A DNA stretch of 64,000 nucleotides, taken from positions 744,001 to 808,000 of the forward strand of contig NZ_JBCJKP010000001.1 of NCBI RefSeq assembly GCF_039503195.1, written 5' to 3'. The notes below the pieces were generated by a model. It did not search any database and was not told the origin of the DNA. It saw nothing but the letters and a program-made list of their open reading frames with translations. The position numbers and the translations under genes are program-made. Shown here piece by piece: positions 8,028 through 17,736 of this stretch. Position 1 is the first letter of the stretch. Each line of letters starts with the position of its first letter. The stretch comes from Streptomyces mirabilis (lineage in GTDB: Bacteria > Actinomycetota > Actinomycetes > Streptomycetales > Streptomycetaceae).

Positions 8028-9167
8028 ATGACCGCCACCACAGCCCCGACCGCCGTACTCGACCGGAACGGTCTGGACGCCCTGGTCGCGGCCCTGGTGG
8101 CGCAGGGACGCACCGTCGTCGGACCGACCCTCCGCGACGGCGCGATCGTACTGTCGGAGCTGACCTCGGCGAACGCGCTCCCCTACGGCTGGGGCGTCGA
8201 ACTGGACGCCGGACGCTACCGGTTGGCCCCCCGGGAGGACGGGGCCGCCTTCGCGCACAGCGCGGGACCGCAGTCCTGGAAATCGTATCTGCACCCCTCG
8301 CGCGAGCGACTGTGGAGCGCCGACCGGACACCGGAGGGCCGCGTGGCTTTCACCGCGCACGAGCCCGAGCCGTCGTCATACGCCTTCCTCGGTGTCCGCC
8401 CCTGCGACCTGCGCGCCATCGCGATCCAGGACCACGTCCTGACCGACGGACGGTACGAGGACACCGGGTACGGGAAACGCCGGCGGCGCGCGCTGCTGAT
8501 CGCCGCCGAGTGCACCGAACCGGGCGCGACCTGCTTCTGCGTGTCCATGGGCGGCGGGCCCGCGGCCGGTCCCGGCTACGACCTCGCCCTGACGGAGGTG
8601 ATCGACGACGAAGGTCACCGGTTCCTGGTGCGCGTCGGCAGCGCGGAGGGCGCCCGGCTGATCGAGCAAGTCCCGCACCGCACGGCCGACTTGGTCACTG
8701 AGGCCGCCGCCCGCGAATCGGTGGACGCGGCCCGCGACCGCATGGGTCGTTCCATGCCGCCGGTCGACCTGCGGGCCCTGATGGGCGCGAGCCTGGACGC
8801 CGAACGCTGGAACGACATCGCCCAGCGCTGTCTGACCTGCGGCAACTGCACGATGGTGTGTCCCACCTGCTTCTGCACCACCACGGAGGAGATCACCGAC
8901 CTGACCGGTGACCACACCGAGCGCTGGCAGCGCTGGGACTCCTGCTTCGACCTCGACTTCTCGTATCTGCACGGCGGCCCGGTCCGCTCCACGCCCCGCA
9001 GCCGCTACCGACAGTGGCTCACCCACAAACTCTCCACCTGGTACGACCAGTTCGGCACCTCCGGCTGCGTGGGCTGCGGCCGCTGCATCGCCTGGTGCCC
9101 GGCCGGTATCGACATCACGGAGGAAGTCGCCGCGCTGGAGGCCGAACACGAAACGGAGACGGACTGA
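8028..9167 (+). CDS. hydB: Group 3b-like hydrogenase beta subunit, 4Fe-4S dicluster protein
   Basis: The 379-residue protein matches the beta subunit of cytoplasmic bidirectional NAD(P)-linked hydrogenases (sulfhydrogenase type). FLGVRPCDLRAI, AAECTEPGATCFC and SMGGGP are typical of this family. The C-terminal part carries two 4Fe-4S ligand sets: CLTCGNCTMVCPTCFC near residues 268-283 and CVGCGRCIAWCP near 347-358. It relays electrons between the hydrogenase core and the flavin subunit HydG. The ATG at 8028 follows a GGGAGG Shine-Dalgarno site. Its stop overlaps the next start by one base (TGATG). Confidence 0.93.
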   Translation: MTATTAPTAVLDRNGLDALVAALVAQGRTVVGPTLRDGAIVLSELTSANALPYGWGVELDAGRYRLAPREDGAAFAHSAGPQSWKSYLHPSRERLWSADRTPEGRVAFTAHEPEPSSYAFLGVRPCDLRAIAIQDHVLTDGRYEDTGYGKRRRRALLIAAECTEPGATCFCVSMGGGPAAGPGYDLALTEVIDDEGHRFLVRVGSAEGARLIEQVPHRTADLVTEAAARESVDAARDRMGRSMPPVDLRALMGASLDAERWNDIAQRCLTCGNCTMVCPTCFCTTTEEITDLTGDHTERWQRWDSCFDLDFSYLHGGPVRSTPRSRYRQWLTHKLSTWYDQFGTSGCVGCGRCIAWCPAGIDITEEVAALEAEHETETD

Positions 9168-9631
9168 TGCCCCCCTCGATCGCCCTCCGCATGAACCACG
9201 CACTGCCCCACGACCACCGTGAACGACTGCTGCACGTCGGCCGCGAAGTCAGCTTCCCGGCGGGCACCCGGCTGTTCGAGGAGGACCGACACGCCGACCG
9301 GTTCTGGATCGTCCGGGACGGCACCGCCGCCCTCGACATGCAGGTGCCCGGCCGCCGGACCCCGGTCGTCGAGACGCTCGGGATCGGGGATCTCGTCGGC
9401 TGGTCGTGGCTGTACGAGCCCTACGTCTGGCAGTTGGGCGCCGCGGCGGTGACCCAGCTGCGTGCCTACGAGTTCGACGCGGTCGCCGTCCGGCTGATGT
9501 GCCTGGACGACCCCGCCTTCGGACAGGCCGTCGAACACTGGGTCGGACGAGTGCTGGCCCACCGGCTCAACGCGGCCCGCGCCCGTCTGGTCGACCTGTA
9601 CGGGACGTACGAGACGAAGGAACCGCGATGA
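9167..9631 (+). CDS. Cyclic nucleotide-binding domain protein in the hydrogenase operon
   Basis: The 154-residue protein consists almost entirely of one cNMP-binding (Crp-type effector) beta-barrel: FPAGTRLFEEDRHADRFWIV, then GTAALDMQVPGRR, VVETLGIGDLVGWSWL and a C-terminal helical end. No helix-turn-helix follows, so it is not a complete transcription factor. The usual phosphate-binding cassette (GELAL with Arg-Ser) is replaced by GDLVGWSWL, so cyclic nucleotide binding is doubtful. Its place between hydB and hydG, coupled on both sides (TGATG and ATGA overlaps), suggests it works with the hydrogenase, perhaps as a sensor or assembly subunit. A broken paralogue lies at 22.4 kb. Confidence 0.88.
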   Translation: MPPSIALRMNHALPHDHRERLLHVGREVSFPAGTRLFEEDRHADRFWIVRDGTAALDMQVPGRRTPVVETLGIGDLVGWSWLYEPYVWQLGAAAVTQLRAYEFDAVAVRLMCLDDPAFGQAVEHWVGRVLAHRLNAARARLVDLYGTYETKEPR

Positions 9632-10434
9632 CCGCCGTACCGGTCCCCCACCGTGTGGTCGGCCGCCGGCGGGAGACCGGTGACACGGTGACGCTGCGGC
9701 TCGAACCGGTGGACACGCCGCTGCCCGACTTCGTGCCGGGGCAGTTCGCGATGGTGCACTGCTTCGGCCGCGGCGAGATCCCCGTCTCGGTGAGTTCCGT
9801 GCAGGCCACGGGTGGTCTCGCGCACACGGTCCGTTCGGTGGGCGCGGTCTCCGACGGGCTGTGTGCGGCCAGGGTCGGGGACGTCGTCGGCATCCGCGGC
9901 CCGTACGGCACGAGTTGGGAGCTGGAACGGGCGCGCGGCCAGGACGTGCTGGTCGTGGCGGGCGGCATCGGGCTCGCCCCACTGCGGCCGCTGATCCTGA
10001 GCGCGTTGGCCGAACCGGAGGCGTACCGCCGGGTCAACGTGCTGATCGGGGCGCGCACCCCGGACGATCTGATCGCCCGCATGGAGGGCGAGAGCTGGGC
10101 CACGGCGTACACCGGCGTGACGGTCGACCTGCCCGACGCGGGCTGGCGCGGGGACGTCGGCGTGGTCACCCAGCTGCTGGGGCGGCCCCATTTCGATCCG
10201 GACGACACGACGGCGTTCGTCTGCGGTCCGGAGCCGATGATCCGTGCCACCGCCCGCGAACTCGCACACCGCGGTGTGCCCCGCGACCGCATCCGGGTCT
10301 CCCTGGAACGCAACATGCGCTGTGCGACCGGCCACTGCGGGCACTGCCAGCTCGGTCCGGTGCTGCTGTGCCAGGCCGGTGCGGTCGTGGGCTGGGACCT
10401 GGCCGAACCCCTGCTTTCTGTAAGGGAGTTGTGA
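9628..10434 (+). CDS. hydG: Group 3b-like hydrogenase gamma subunit, FAD/NAD(P)-binding reductase
   Basis: The 268-residue protein is the diaphorase-like gamma subunit. An FAD-binding barrel (about 1-95) has [10 protein letters not shown] and EIPVSVSS. An NAD(P)-binding Rossmann domain has [16 protein letters not shown] near residue 110 and FVCGPEPMI near 200. The C-terminus holds a 2Fe-2S site with four cysteines within [14 protein letters not shown] and VLLCQAG. It passes electrons between NAD(P)H and the iron-sulfur chain. The ATG at 9628 overlaps the previous stop (ATGA), and hydD starts one base after its stop. Confidence 0.93.
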   Translation: MTAVPVPHRVVGRRRETGDTVTLRLEPVDTPLPDFVPGQFAMVHCFGRGEIPVSVSSVQATGGLAHTVRSVGAVSDGLCAARVGDVVGIRGPYGTSWELERARGQDVLVVAGGIGLAPLRPLILSALAEPEAYRRVNVLIGARTPDDLIARMEGESWATAYTGVTVDLPDAGWRGDVGVVTQLLGRPHFDPDDTTAFVCGPEPMIRATARELAHRGVPRDRIRVSLERNMRCATGHCGHCQLGPVLLCQAGAVVGWDLAEPLLSVREL

Positions 10435-10435
10435 C

Positions 10436-11188
10436 GTGGCACTGAAACTCGGGGTGTTCAAACTGGCCTCCTGCGACGGCTGCCAGCTCACCCTGCTGGA
10501 CTGCGAGGACGAACTCCTGGCGCTGGCGCGCGAGGTGGAGATCGCACACTTCCCGGAGGCGTCCAGCGCGATGGCTCCCGGCCCCTACGACCTGTCTCTC
10601 GTCGAGGGCTCGGTCACCACGCCCGAGGACGCCGAACGCGTGCGGGCGATCCGCGCGGACTCGCGGCACCTGGTGACCATCGGGGCGTGCGCGACGGCCG
10701 GCGGCATCCAGGCCTTGCGCAACTTCGCCGATGTGGACGAGTACCGGCGCACGGTCTACGCGCACCCCGAGCACATCTCCACGCTGGCCACCTCCACCCC
10801 CGTCTCGGCCCATGTGGACGTCGACTTCGAACTGCGCGGCTGTCCGGTCGACCGGCGGCAGCTCATCGAGGTGATCACCGCGTTCCTGGCCGGCCGCAAG
10901 CCGGACGTCCCGGACCACAGCGTGTGCTTCGAGTGCAAGCGGCGCGGCACGGTCTGCGTCACCGTCGCCCACGGCACCCCCTGCCTCGGCCCGGTCACGC
11001 ACGCCGGATGCGGCGCACTGTGCCCGGCCTACCACCGCGGCTGCTTCGGCTGCTTCGGCCCGTCCGGCACGGTGAACCTGCCCGCGCTGATCCCGCTGCT
11101 GCGCCGCGACGGCCTCGACGAGGACGCCGTGGTGCGGATCCTGCGCACCTTCAACGCCCCCGCTTTCGATAAGGAGTTACGCAAGTGA
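10436..11188 (+). CDS. hydD: [NiFe] hydrogenase small (delta) subunit
   Basis: The 250-residue protein starts with GTG at 10436. [19 protein letters not shown] near residue 10 supplies the first ligands of the proximal cluster, followed by [14 protein letters not shown] and [10 protein letters not shown]. The C-terminal half carries further cysteine sets ([28 protein letters not shown]) for additional 4Fe-4S clusters, as in group 3 hydrogenases. There is no Tat signal, so the enzyme is cytoplasmic. Its stop overlaps the hydA GTG start by four bases (GTGA). Confidence 0.94.
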   Translation: MALKLGVFKLASCDGCQLTLLDCEDELLALAREVEIAHFPEASSAMAPGPYDLSLVEGSVTTPEDAERVRAIRADSRHLVTIGACATAGGIQALRNFADVDEYRRTVYAHPEHISTLATSTPVSAHVDVDFELRGCPVDRRQLIEVITAFLAGRKPDVPDHSVCFECKRRGTVCVTVAHGTPCLGPVTHAGCGALCPAYHRGCFGCFGPSGTVNLPALIPLLRRDGLDEDAVVRILRTFNAPAFDKELRK

Positions 11189-12546
11189 CGCACCGTGGAT
11201 CCCGTGTGCTGCACGTCGGCTCGCTGTCCCGGGTCGAGGGCGAGGGCGCGCTCACCCTCCATGTGCACGACGGCACGGTCACCGACGCGCGGCTGGAGAT
11301 CTACGAGCCGCCGCGCTTCTTCGAGGCGTTCCTGCGCGGCCGTTCGTACACCGAGCCGCCGGACATCACGGCCCGCGTGTGCGGGATCTGCCCGGTGGCC
11401 TACCAGCTGAGCGCGTGCGCTGCGATCGAGGACGCCTGCGGGGTGAGCGTCGACCCGGCGATCCGCGACCTGCGCCGGCTGCTGTACTGCGGCGAGTGGA
11501 TCGAGAGCCAGGCCCTGCACATCTACCTCCTGCACGCTCCGGACTTCCTGGGCCGGCCGAGCGCGATCGACCTGGCGCGCACGCACCGCGCCGAGGTCGA
11601 ACGGGGGCTGCGCCTGAAGAAGGCGGGCAACTCCCTGATGGAGCTGCTCGGTGGGCGGGCCGTGCACCCGGTCAACGTCCGTCTCGGCGGCTTCCACCGC
11701 GCTCCCACGCACAACGAACTAAGCTCACTGACCGAGGAGTTGAAGCGCGCCCTCGACGATGCGTGGGAGACCGTGCGCTGGGTCGCGGGCTTCGAGTTCC
11801 CGGACGCGCGTGTCGAGGCCGACCTGCTCGCGCTGGCAGAACCGGACACGTACGCCATCGAGGGCGGCACCCCGACCGCCCTTCGCGCCGACGGCACCAA
11901 CTCCCCCTTCCCGGTACGGGACTTCACCGAGCACGTCGTCGAGACCCACGTCGCCCACTCCACCGCCCTGCACTCACGGCTCGACGGGCGCCTTCATCTC
12001 ACCGGCTCCCTCGCCCGATTCGCGGTCAACGGCCGGCTGCTGTCGCCGGTGGCGCTGGAGGCGGCGGTCGAGGCGGGGCTGGGTGATCCGCGCGAGGGTG
12101 CCGTGTGCCGCAATCCGTACCGGTCCATCCTGGTGCGGGCCGTAGAGACGGTGTACGCCGTCGCCGAGGCACTGCGCATCATCGACGGCTACGAGCCGCC
12201 CGCGCACCCGTACGCGCAGGTGCCCCGGGTAGCCGGTGTCGGGCACGGCGCCACCGAGGCGCCGCGCGGGCTGCTCTACCACCGCTACGAACTCGACGCG
12301 GACGGCATCGTGAAGAGCGCGCTGCTGGTACCGCCCACCGCGCAGAACCAGGGTGCGATCGAGGACGACCTGCACCGTCTGGCCCAGCGTGCGATCAGCG
12401 AACACGACCCGGACGACGACGAGTTGACGGCGCTGTGCGAGCGGGCGATCCGCAACCACGACCCATGCATCTCGTGCTCCACCCACTTCCTCGACCTGAC
12501 CGTCGTCCGTACCTCGGACCCATCCGCGGGAGGCTGTGATGTCTGA
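11185..12546 (+). CDS. hydA: [NiFe] hydrogenase large (alpha) subunit, group 3b-like
   Basis: The 453-residue catalytic subunit binds the Ni-Fe(CN)2CO site. The N-terminal ligand motif [11 protein letters not shown] lies near residue 64, and the C-terminal motif [13 protein letters not shown] near residue 426, giving the four nickel cysteines. Nineteen residues follow the conserved histidine and end in ACGGCDV-like residues (AGGCDV). The maturation protease encoded at the front of the operon would be expected to cut after this histidine. The flavin and dicluster partners and the lack of a membrane anchor indicate NAD(P)-linked H2 turnover rather than a respiratory uptake enzyme. The GTG start overlaps hydD, and the stop overlaps the CBS gene by 8 nt. 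Confidence 0.95.
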   Translation: MTHRGSRVLHVGSLSRVEGEGALTLHVHDGTVTDARLEIYEPPRFFEAFLRGRSYTEPPDITARVCGICPVAYQLSACAAIEDACGVSVDPAIRDLRRLLYCGEWIESQALHIYLLHAPDFLGRPSAIDLARTHRAEVERGLRLKKAGNSLMELLGGRAVHPVNVRLGGFHRAPTHNELSSLTEELKRALDDAWETVRWVAGFEFPDARVEADLLALAEPDTYAIEGGTPTALRADGTNSPFPVRDFTEHVVETHVAHSTALHSRLDGRLHLTGSLARFAVNGRLLSPVALEAAVEAGLGDPREGAVCRNPYRSILVRAVETVYAVAEALRIIDGYEPPAHPYAQVPRVAGVGHGATEAPRGLLYHRYELDADGIVKSALLVPPTAQNQGAIEDDLHRLAQRAISEHDPDDDELTALCERAIRNHDPCISCSTHFLDLTVVRTSDPSAGGCDV

Positions 12547-13159
12547 ATCTCCATACACCGTGAGCGATGTGATGCCCCACACCGCCGTCGCCATCGGGAG
12601 CGAGGCGCCCTTCAAGGAGATCGTCGAACCGCTCGACCAGTGCAAGGGCAGCGCCGTGCCGGTGCTGGCGGGCGAGGGACGGGTCGTCGGGGTGGTGTCC
12701 GAGGCGGATCTACTGGCCAAGGAGGAGTACCGGGGCGCTGTCGAAGGCGATGCGCCGGTGCCCGCCAAGGCGAGCGCGGTGACCGCGGGCGAGCTGATGA
12801 GCGCCCCGGCGATCACCGTGCACGCGGACGCCACGCCGGCCGAGGCCGCCCGCATCACGGCCCGGCGGCACGTCAAGCGGCTGCCCGTCGTGGACGGGGC
12901 CGGCCTGCTGCAGGGCGTGGTCAGTCGCAGCGATCTGCTGACGGTGTTTCTGCGGGGCGACGAGGAGATCGCCGAGGAGATCCGGCACCACGTGCTCGGC
13001 CGGCTCCCGGTCACCACCGCCCTGACGCTGAGTGTCGCCGAGGGCGTGGTCACGCTCGGCGGTTCCCTGCCCGACCGCTCGCTCGTGCCCGTGGTGGCCC
13101 ACGCGGTGCGGTCGGTGGAGGGGGTCGTGGACATCCGACTCGACCTCACGCACCGATGA
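12539..13159 (+). CDS. CBS-domain pair with C-terminal BON domain
   Basis: The 206-residue protein has two CBS motifs, about residues 8-55 ([35 protein letters not shown]) and 80-130 ([32 protein letters not shown]), followed by a BON domain ([34 protein letters not shown]). CBS pairs sense adenosine ligands, and BON domains often bind membranes or partners. ATG 12539 is preferred over GTG 12536 because a GGGAGG site lies upstream. The gene sits inside the hydrogenase operon, coupled to hydA (8-nt overlap) and hypD (ATGA), so an energy-state-sensing role for the hydrogenase is plausible but unproven. A related gene lies at 18.3 kb. Confidence 0.9.
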   Translation: MSESPYTVSDVMPHTAVAIGSEAPFKEIVEPLDQCKGSAVPVLAGEGRVVGVVSEADLLAKEEYRGAVEGDAPVPAKASAVTAGELMSAPAITVHADATPAEAARITARRHVKRLPVVDGAGLLQGVVSRSDLLTVFLRGDEEIAEEIRHHVLGRLPVTTALTLSVAEGVVTLGGSLPDRSLVPVVAHAVRSVEGVVDIRLDLTHR

Positions 13160-14259
13160 AGTACCTGGACGAGTACCGGGATCCGGTGCTCGCGCGGCAG
13201 CTGTTGGACGAACTGCGGCGGACGGCCACGCGCCCCTGGCGGATCATGGAGATGTGCGGCGGACAGACCCACACCCTGGTCCGGCAGGGCATCGACGAAC
13301 TGCTGCCGGCCGGCATGCGGATGATCCATGGCCCGGGCTGCCCGGTCTGCGTCACGCCGCTGGAGACCCTGGACCGGGCCATGGCCGTCGCCGCCCGCCC
13401 CGGTGTGCTCCTCACCAGCTTCGGCGACATGCTGCGGGTGCCCGGCACGGACACCGACCTGCTGTCGCTACGGGCGCGGGGCGCGGACGTACGGGTGGTC
13501 TACGCCCCGATGGACGCCGTACGCCTGGCCGCAGAACACCCCGACCGCGAGGTCGTGTTCCTCGCGGTCGGCTTCGAGACGACGGCGCCCGCGAACGCGA
13601 TGGCAGTGCTGCACGCGGCCCGCCTCGGACTGGCCAACTTCTCGATGCTGGTCAGTCACGTCCTCGTACCGCCGGCCATGACCGCCCTGCTCGACGACCC
13701 CGACTGCGAGGTCCAGGCCTTCCTCGCCGCCGGGCACGTGTGCGCGGTGATGGGCTGGCGCGAGTACGAGCCGATCGCCGCCCGCTACCACGTGCCCGTC
13801 GTGGTCACCGGCTTCGAGCCGCTGGATCTGCTGGAGGGCATCCTCATGGCCGTACGGCAGTTGGAATCGGGCTGGTACGAGGTGGAGAACCAGTACGTGC
13901 GGGCCGTGCGACGGGCTGGCAACACCGCGGCGCAGGACGCGATGCGCCGGGTGTTCCGGGTGACCGACCGGGCCTGGCGCGGGATCGGCGAGCTGCCCGA
14001 CAGTGGGCTCGAACTCGCCGAGGAGTACCACGGGTTCGACGCCGCCCGGCGCTTCGACGTGGGCGGTCTGTGCCCGGTCGAGGACGCCGAGTGCATCGCC
14101 GGCACCATTCTCACCGGGGCTCGGCTGCCCACCGACTGCACCGCATACGGCACCCGTTGCACGCCCCGTCATCCCCTCGGCGCGCCCATGGTGTCGTCCG
14201 AGGGCACCTGCGCCGCCTTCCACACGGCCGGACGCACTCCCACGAGGAGCACGGCATGA
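13156..14259 (+). CDS. hypD: Hydrogenase formation protein HypD
   Basis: The 367-residue HypD is a 4Fe-4S scaffold that builds the Fe(CN)2CO unit with HypC and HypE. Typical motifs are [16 protein letters not shown] near residue 31, [11 protein letters not shown] near 58, [12 protein letters not shown] near 135, [11 protein letters not shown] and a C-terminal cysteine-rich end ([20 protein letters not shown]). Both ends overlap neighbouring genes by ATGA, so translation is coupled. Confidence 0.97.
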   Translation: MKYLDEYRDPVLARQLLDELRRTATRPWRIMEMCGGQTHTLVRQGIDELLPAGMRMIHGPGCPVCVTPLETLDRAMAVAARPGVLLTSFGDMLRVPGTDTDLLSLRARGADVRVVYAPMDAVRLAAEHPDREVVFLAVGFETTAPANAMAVLHAARLGLANFSMLVSHVLVPPAMTALLDDPDCEVQAFLAAGHVCAVMGWREYEPIAARYHVPVVVTGFEPLDLLEGILMAVRQLESGWYEVENQYVRAVRRAGNTAAQDAMRRVFRVTDRAWRGIGELPDSGLELAEEYHGFDAARRFDVGGLCPVEDAECIAGTILTGARLPTDCTAYGTRCTPRHPLGAPMVSSEGTCAAFHTAGRTPTRSTA

Positions 14260-15290
14260 ACATCCAGTGCCCCCTCCCCGCCCACGAGGGCGAGGTCGTT
14301 CTGCTGGGCCACGGCGCCGGCGGACGGCTCACCGGGGAACTGCTCGACCAACTGGTGCTGCCGGCCGTCGGCGGCGGCACGGGTCCGCTGGAGGACGCCG
14401 CGCTGCTGCCCGGGCATCCCCGCCTGGTGATGAGCACGGACAGCTTCGTCGTCAGCCCGCTGTTCTTCCCCGGCGGGGACATCGGGTCCCTGGCCGTGCA
14501 CGGCACAGTCAACGATCTCGCGATGCGGGGCGCGTGGCCGCTCGCGCTGTCGGTTTCCCTGATCGTCGAGGAGGGGCTGCCGCTCGCCGAACTCCGAGCC
14601 GTCATGGAGTCGTTGGGCAAGGCCGCCCAGGACGTCGGCGTGCCCGTGATCACCGGAGACACGAAGGTCGTGGGGCGCGGTGCGGCCGACCGGCTGTTCA
14701 TCAACACCACCGGTGTCGGACAGCGACACGAACTCCTCGCCCCGTCGGCCGCGTTGGCGCACCCCGGGGACGCCGTACTGCTGTCGGGGTCGATCGGACT
14801 GCACGGCACGACCGTGCTCGGCACGCGCGAGGGCCTCGGCTTCGAGAGCGACATCGCCTCCGACTCCCGGCCGCTGCACCGGCTGGTGCGGGCCCTGGCG
14901 CCGCTCGGGGACGCCGTGCACGTGCTGCGCGACCCGACCCGGGGCGGGCTCGCCGCGGCGCTCAACGAGATCGCCCGTGACTCGTCCGCTGCCGTCGAGG
15001 TCGAGGAGAGCGCGGTTCCCGTGCCCGAGGCGGTCGCTTCGGCCTGTGATCTGCTCGGCCTGGACCCGCTGGTCGTCGCCAACGAGGGCTGTCTGGTCGC
15101 CTTCGTGGAAGCCGATGCGGCCGAGAGCGCGCTGGCCGCGATGCGGTCGGTTCCCGAGGGGGCACGGGCCGTGCGGATCGGCGAGGTGCTCCGGGAGGGG
15201 CCGCGGGGGCGAGTGACTCTGCGGACCCTGGTCGGCGCACGGCGCATCGTGGAGATGCCGCTCGGCGAGCAGCTCCCCCGCATCTGCTGA
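14256..15290 (+). CDS. hypE: Hydrogenase expression/formation protein HypE
   Basis: The 344-residue HypE dehydrates the thiocarboxamide on its C-terminal cysteine to thiocyanate and donates cyanide to HypD. The protein shows the PurM-like fold motifs ([55 protein letters not shown]) and ends in the required PRIC. It is the last gene of the operon. hypA and hypB (nickel delivery) do not follow and are not elsewhere in the window. Confidence 0.97.
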   Translation: MNIQCPLPAHEGEVVLLGHGAGGRLTGELLDQLVLPAVGGGTGPLEDAALLPGHPRLVMSTDSFVVSPLFFPGGDIGSLAVHGTVNDLAMRGAWPLALSVSLIVEEGLPLAELRAVMESLGKAAQDVGVPVITGDTKVVGRGAADRLFINTTGVGQRHELLAPSAALAHPGDAVLLSGSIGLHGTTVLGTREGLGFESDIASDSRPLHRLVRALAPLGDAVHVLRDPTRGGLAAALNEIARDSSAAVEVEESAVPVPEAVASACDLLGLDPLVVANEGCLVAFVEADAAESALAAMRSVPEGARAVRIGEVLREGPRGRVTLRTLVGARRIVEMPLGEQLPRIC

Positions 15291-15426
15291 CCGGTGGCAC
15301 GGGACGGTCCAGGCGGCGAGCAGCACCAGGCCTCCACGAGGTGGATGCGGCGCCCGAGCCGGTTGCGCCGAAACCGCCACCCGCGCACTCGGGCCGGCTG
15401 TCCGCTCCTGCCGGGTGTCGTGATCC

Positions 15427-16413
15427 TCACCTGCCCGGCGCGCCACTGCGGACGAGCGTCTCCGCAGGCCCGCGCCGGGGCATGGGCCGCCCCTGGGTCG
15501 TATGGCCGAGGCGCAGGATCATCTGCGGGAAGCGGCCGAACGCTAGCCTCGTCCGGACCTCCGCGCGCACCGAGGGTACTTCGAGGGGCTGGGTGTGGAA
15601 CGCCGCCCGGACCCGGTGGGCCGCCGCGTACAACAGCACGCGTTGGAGCGCCTGACCTGCGCGCAGCCAGTCCGGACGGGTGTCGTAGGGCGTGGTGAGG
15701 ATGGCGACCACACCCGTGCGCGACACCCATTTCTGGGGTGGGAGAGCGAACTGCCGGACGAGGCCCAGATAGTCACGGGCGGCCAGCAGTACGCAGTCCG
15801 GGTGGTACAGGCAGGCCTCGGCCGGGACTCCGGCCGGTCCGACACACCCCGCGACCTCGGCCGTGTGCCCCCGGTCGGCACGGTGCACGTTCTCCGCGGT
15901 GCGCACCAGATCCGCGAGCAGGTGCAGTCTCTCCGGGTCCTCCACGATGTGGAGGGCAGCACCCTCGGCGCGTGCGTGTTCCCGCAGCTCGTCGAGCAGC
16001 TCCGCCCCGACATGCTCCGCCCCGAACGGCCCGCGGTGCGTGTGCCTGTGCGCCATCGTGCCCGCCATCAGCGCCTCGTCGAACGTGGCCGGGGCATGGG
16101 CGGCGAAGGCCACGCGCGCCAGGTACGCCGGGTTGCCGGACTCCGGCAGCAGGTCGACAACAGGCTGGAATCCGAGGTTGCGCACGGCGATCCGCGCGTT
16201 GAACAGCGCCGCCCCGCAGGCGATGACCGACTCCCGGCCGCCCGGATCGGTCAGGACCAGTCGGCGCCCACGATCCGCGTGGATCTCGAAGCCGTGGTCG
16301 TGGCCCTCCTCGACGAAGAACCAGGGCTGGTTGTTGTGCGGCGAGGGCGCGAGAGATGCGGCGTGGGCCAGGTGCAAAGCCGCACGGCCGTGTTGTTCGT
16401 ACGCCAGAGACAT
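15427..16413 (-). CDS. Acg-type nitroreductase-fold protein
   Basis: The 328-residue protein resembles the Acg (Rv2032) family of FMN-sequestering nitroreductase-like proteins, which in mycobacteria belong to the DosR dormancy regulon. SLAPSPHNNQPWFF near residue 19, CGAALFNARIAVRNLGFQP near 68 and two RHTH/HRGPF-type motifs support this. The ATG at 16413 follows a GAAGGGGG ribosome site, and longer upstream readings have no homology. It converges on hypE. A GGCCCATGGGCC palindrome lies about 55 bp upstream (16466-16477). Enzyme activity is not certain, because Acg proteins may store flavin rather than reduce substrates. Confidence 0.85.
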   Translation of the reverse strand: MSLAYEQHGRAALHLAHAASLAPSPHNNQPWFFVEEGHDHGFEIHADRGRRLVLTDPGGRESVIACGAALFNARIAVRNLGFQPVVDLLPESGNPAYLARVAFAAHAPATFDEALMAGTMAHRHTHRGPFGAEHVGAELLDELREHARAEGAALHIVEDPERLHLLADLVRTAENVHRADRGHTAEVAGCVGPAGVPAEACLYHPDCVLLAARDYLGLVRQFALPPQKWVSRTGVVAILTTPYDTRPDWLRAGQALQRVLLYAAAHRVRAAFHTQPLEVPSVRAEVRTRLAFGRFPQMILRLGHTTQGRPMPRRGPAETLVRSGAPGR

Positions 16414-16574
16414 GGTGCCCCCTTCATCAACCGTTCCCTTCCAGGATCCTCGCGCATCGTCCCCCGGCCCATGGGCCTTCCGTCCACGCATCAGGTCTGG
16501 GCGGCCCTCTCCGGGCCGGTGCCTGGGCTCCCGCGGCGCTGCCGCCGTGCTCGCTCCGAATGTTCGGGGTTGCC

Positions 16575-16588
16575 AGGCCGTTCGGCCC
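16575..16588 (+). promoter_or_regulatory. OsdR/DevR-like box before the GerMN lipoprotein
   Basis: AGGCCGTTCGGCCC is a good copy of the recurrent motif. It ends 72 bp before the ATG at 16661 and could also act on the divergent nitroreductase gene. The role is inferred. Confidence 0.42.
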
Positions 16589-16660
16589 TGGCCCCGGGTC
16601 GTACGGCACTGGTCGCCGCCTCCCGGTGGGAGTTCGCTGGAAGTGTCGGAGGAGGAAGCC

Positions 16661-17638
16661 ATGAACAGCGCACCATCGCTCACACCCCGCAGGCACCGGC
16701 GCCGCTCCACCGTGGTCACCGCAGCGCTGACGCTGCCCCTGCTCGCGGTCACCGCGTGCGGTACGACCACCGGTACGGGAACGCCTGGCGGCACCAACCC
16801 GAGCACGCCTCCCACTGCCGGCACGGGCACGTCGGGCGGCACATCGGGCGCACGCCCTCCGTCTGTCCCCACAGCGCCGGAGGCGACGGCGGCGCCCACC
16901 ACCGCTCCCTCCGGCGACACGACGACACGCGTCCGTGTGGGGGTGTACTTCCTGCACCGCGAGAAGGTCTCCCCCGCCCCGCGCACCGTGACCGCGCCGA
17001 CGACAGCCACCGCCGCCGTACGAGCCCTGCTGGCCGGTCCCGACCGCTACGAACGCGCCCACGGCCGGGCCACGGCCATCCCGTCCGGAACGCGGCTGCG
17101 TTCCCTCGTCGTCCGCAACCACGTAGCCACGGTCGACCTCTCCGGCCGCTACGACGACGAAGGCGGCAGCCTGTCGATGCGTGAACGCCTCGCCCAGGTC
17201 GTGTTCACCGTGACCCGCTTCCCGACCGTCCACAAGGTCGCCTTCGAGGTCGACGGCAAGCCGGTGACGTCCTTCGGCGGCGAGGGAATCGTCCTGAACG
17301 GACCGGTCGGCCGGAGCGACTTCGAGGACCGGGCTCCCGCCGTGCTGGTCGAGTCGCCGCTGATCGGTGACACCGCACGCACCCCGCTGAGGGTGTGGGG
17401 CAGCGCCGACACGTTCGAAGCACAGTTCCGGCTGAGGGTCACCGACACCACCGGGCGCACCGCCGCGGACGTCGTGGTCAGGGCGACGTCCGGTACCGGC
17501 ACGCGCGGCACCTTCGACGTGACGTTCCCCTACAAGGCGGCTCGCACCGGCCCGGGTCTGCTCACCGCGTACGTCCTGTCGCCCAGGGACGGCACACCGG
17601 TGACCGTCGACACCGTGTCGCTGACCGTGAACCGCTGA
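16661..17638 (+). CDS. GerMN-domain lipoprotein with Gmad2 domain
   Basis: The 325-residue protein has an N-terminal lipoprotein signal (RRHRRRSTVVTAALTLPLLA followed by lipobox VTAC, Cys27), then a low-complexity Thr/Pro/Gly linker to about residue 80. A GerMN (sporulation/germination) domain follows (VGVYFLHREKVSPAPRTV, VRALLAGP, VATVDLSGRYDDEGGSLS). The C-terminal part is an immunoglobulin-like Gmad2 domain (AVLVESPLIGDTARTPLRVW to VDTVSLTVNR). It is predicted to be anchored on the outer face of the cell membrane. A GGAGGA site lies upstream of the start. The molecular role is unknown, since GerMN proteins are structural in spores but widespread in actinobacteria. Confidence 0.88.
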   Translation: MNSAPSLTPRRHRRRSTVVTAALTLPLLAVTACGTTTGTGTPGGTNPSTPPTAGTGTSGGTSGARPPSVPTAPEATAAPTTAPSGDTTTRVRVGVYFLHREKVSPAPRTVTAPTTATAAVRALLAGPDRYERAHGRATAIPSGTRLRSLVVRNHVATVDLSGRYDDEGGSLSMRERLAQVVFTVTRFPTVHKVAFEVDGKPVTSFGGEGIVLNGPVGRSDFEDRAPAVLVESPLIGDTARTPLRVWGSADTFEAQFRLRVTDTTGRTAADVVVRATSGTGTRGTFDVTFPYKAARTGPGLLTAYVLSPRDGTPVTVDTVSLTVNR

Positions 17639-17649
17639 CACCGGTCCCC

Positions 17650-17700
17650 GGTACGGGACGACCCCGGCGCGCACTCTCCGCGCCGGGGTCGTCCCGTACC
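17650..17700. terminator. Perfect 22-bp bidirectional terminator hairpin
   Basis: Bases 17650-17671 are perfectly complementary to 17679-17700, leaving a 7-nt loop. It lies 11 nt after the lipoprotein stop and 36 nt after the minus-strand flavodoxin stop, so it serves both convergent genes. Confidence 0.9.
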
Positions 17701-17736
17701 CGCCTCACCAGCGACATTCAGCCGTTGCTCACCTGC

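Noticed and set aside
4141..8331. A 1396-codon open frame on the minus strand opposite hypF and hypC
   Set aside because: Antisense shadow of well-supported hyp genes; no motif is recognisable.
4823..15290. Reading the hydrogenase as a group 1h high-affinity uptake enzyme, as known in other Streptomyces
   Set aside because: The presence of flavin/NAD-binding HydG and dicluster HydB and the absence of a Tat signal on the small subunit fit group 3b instead.
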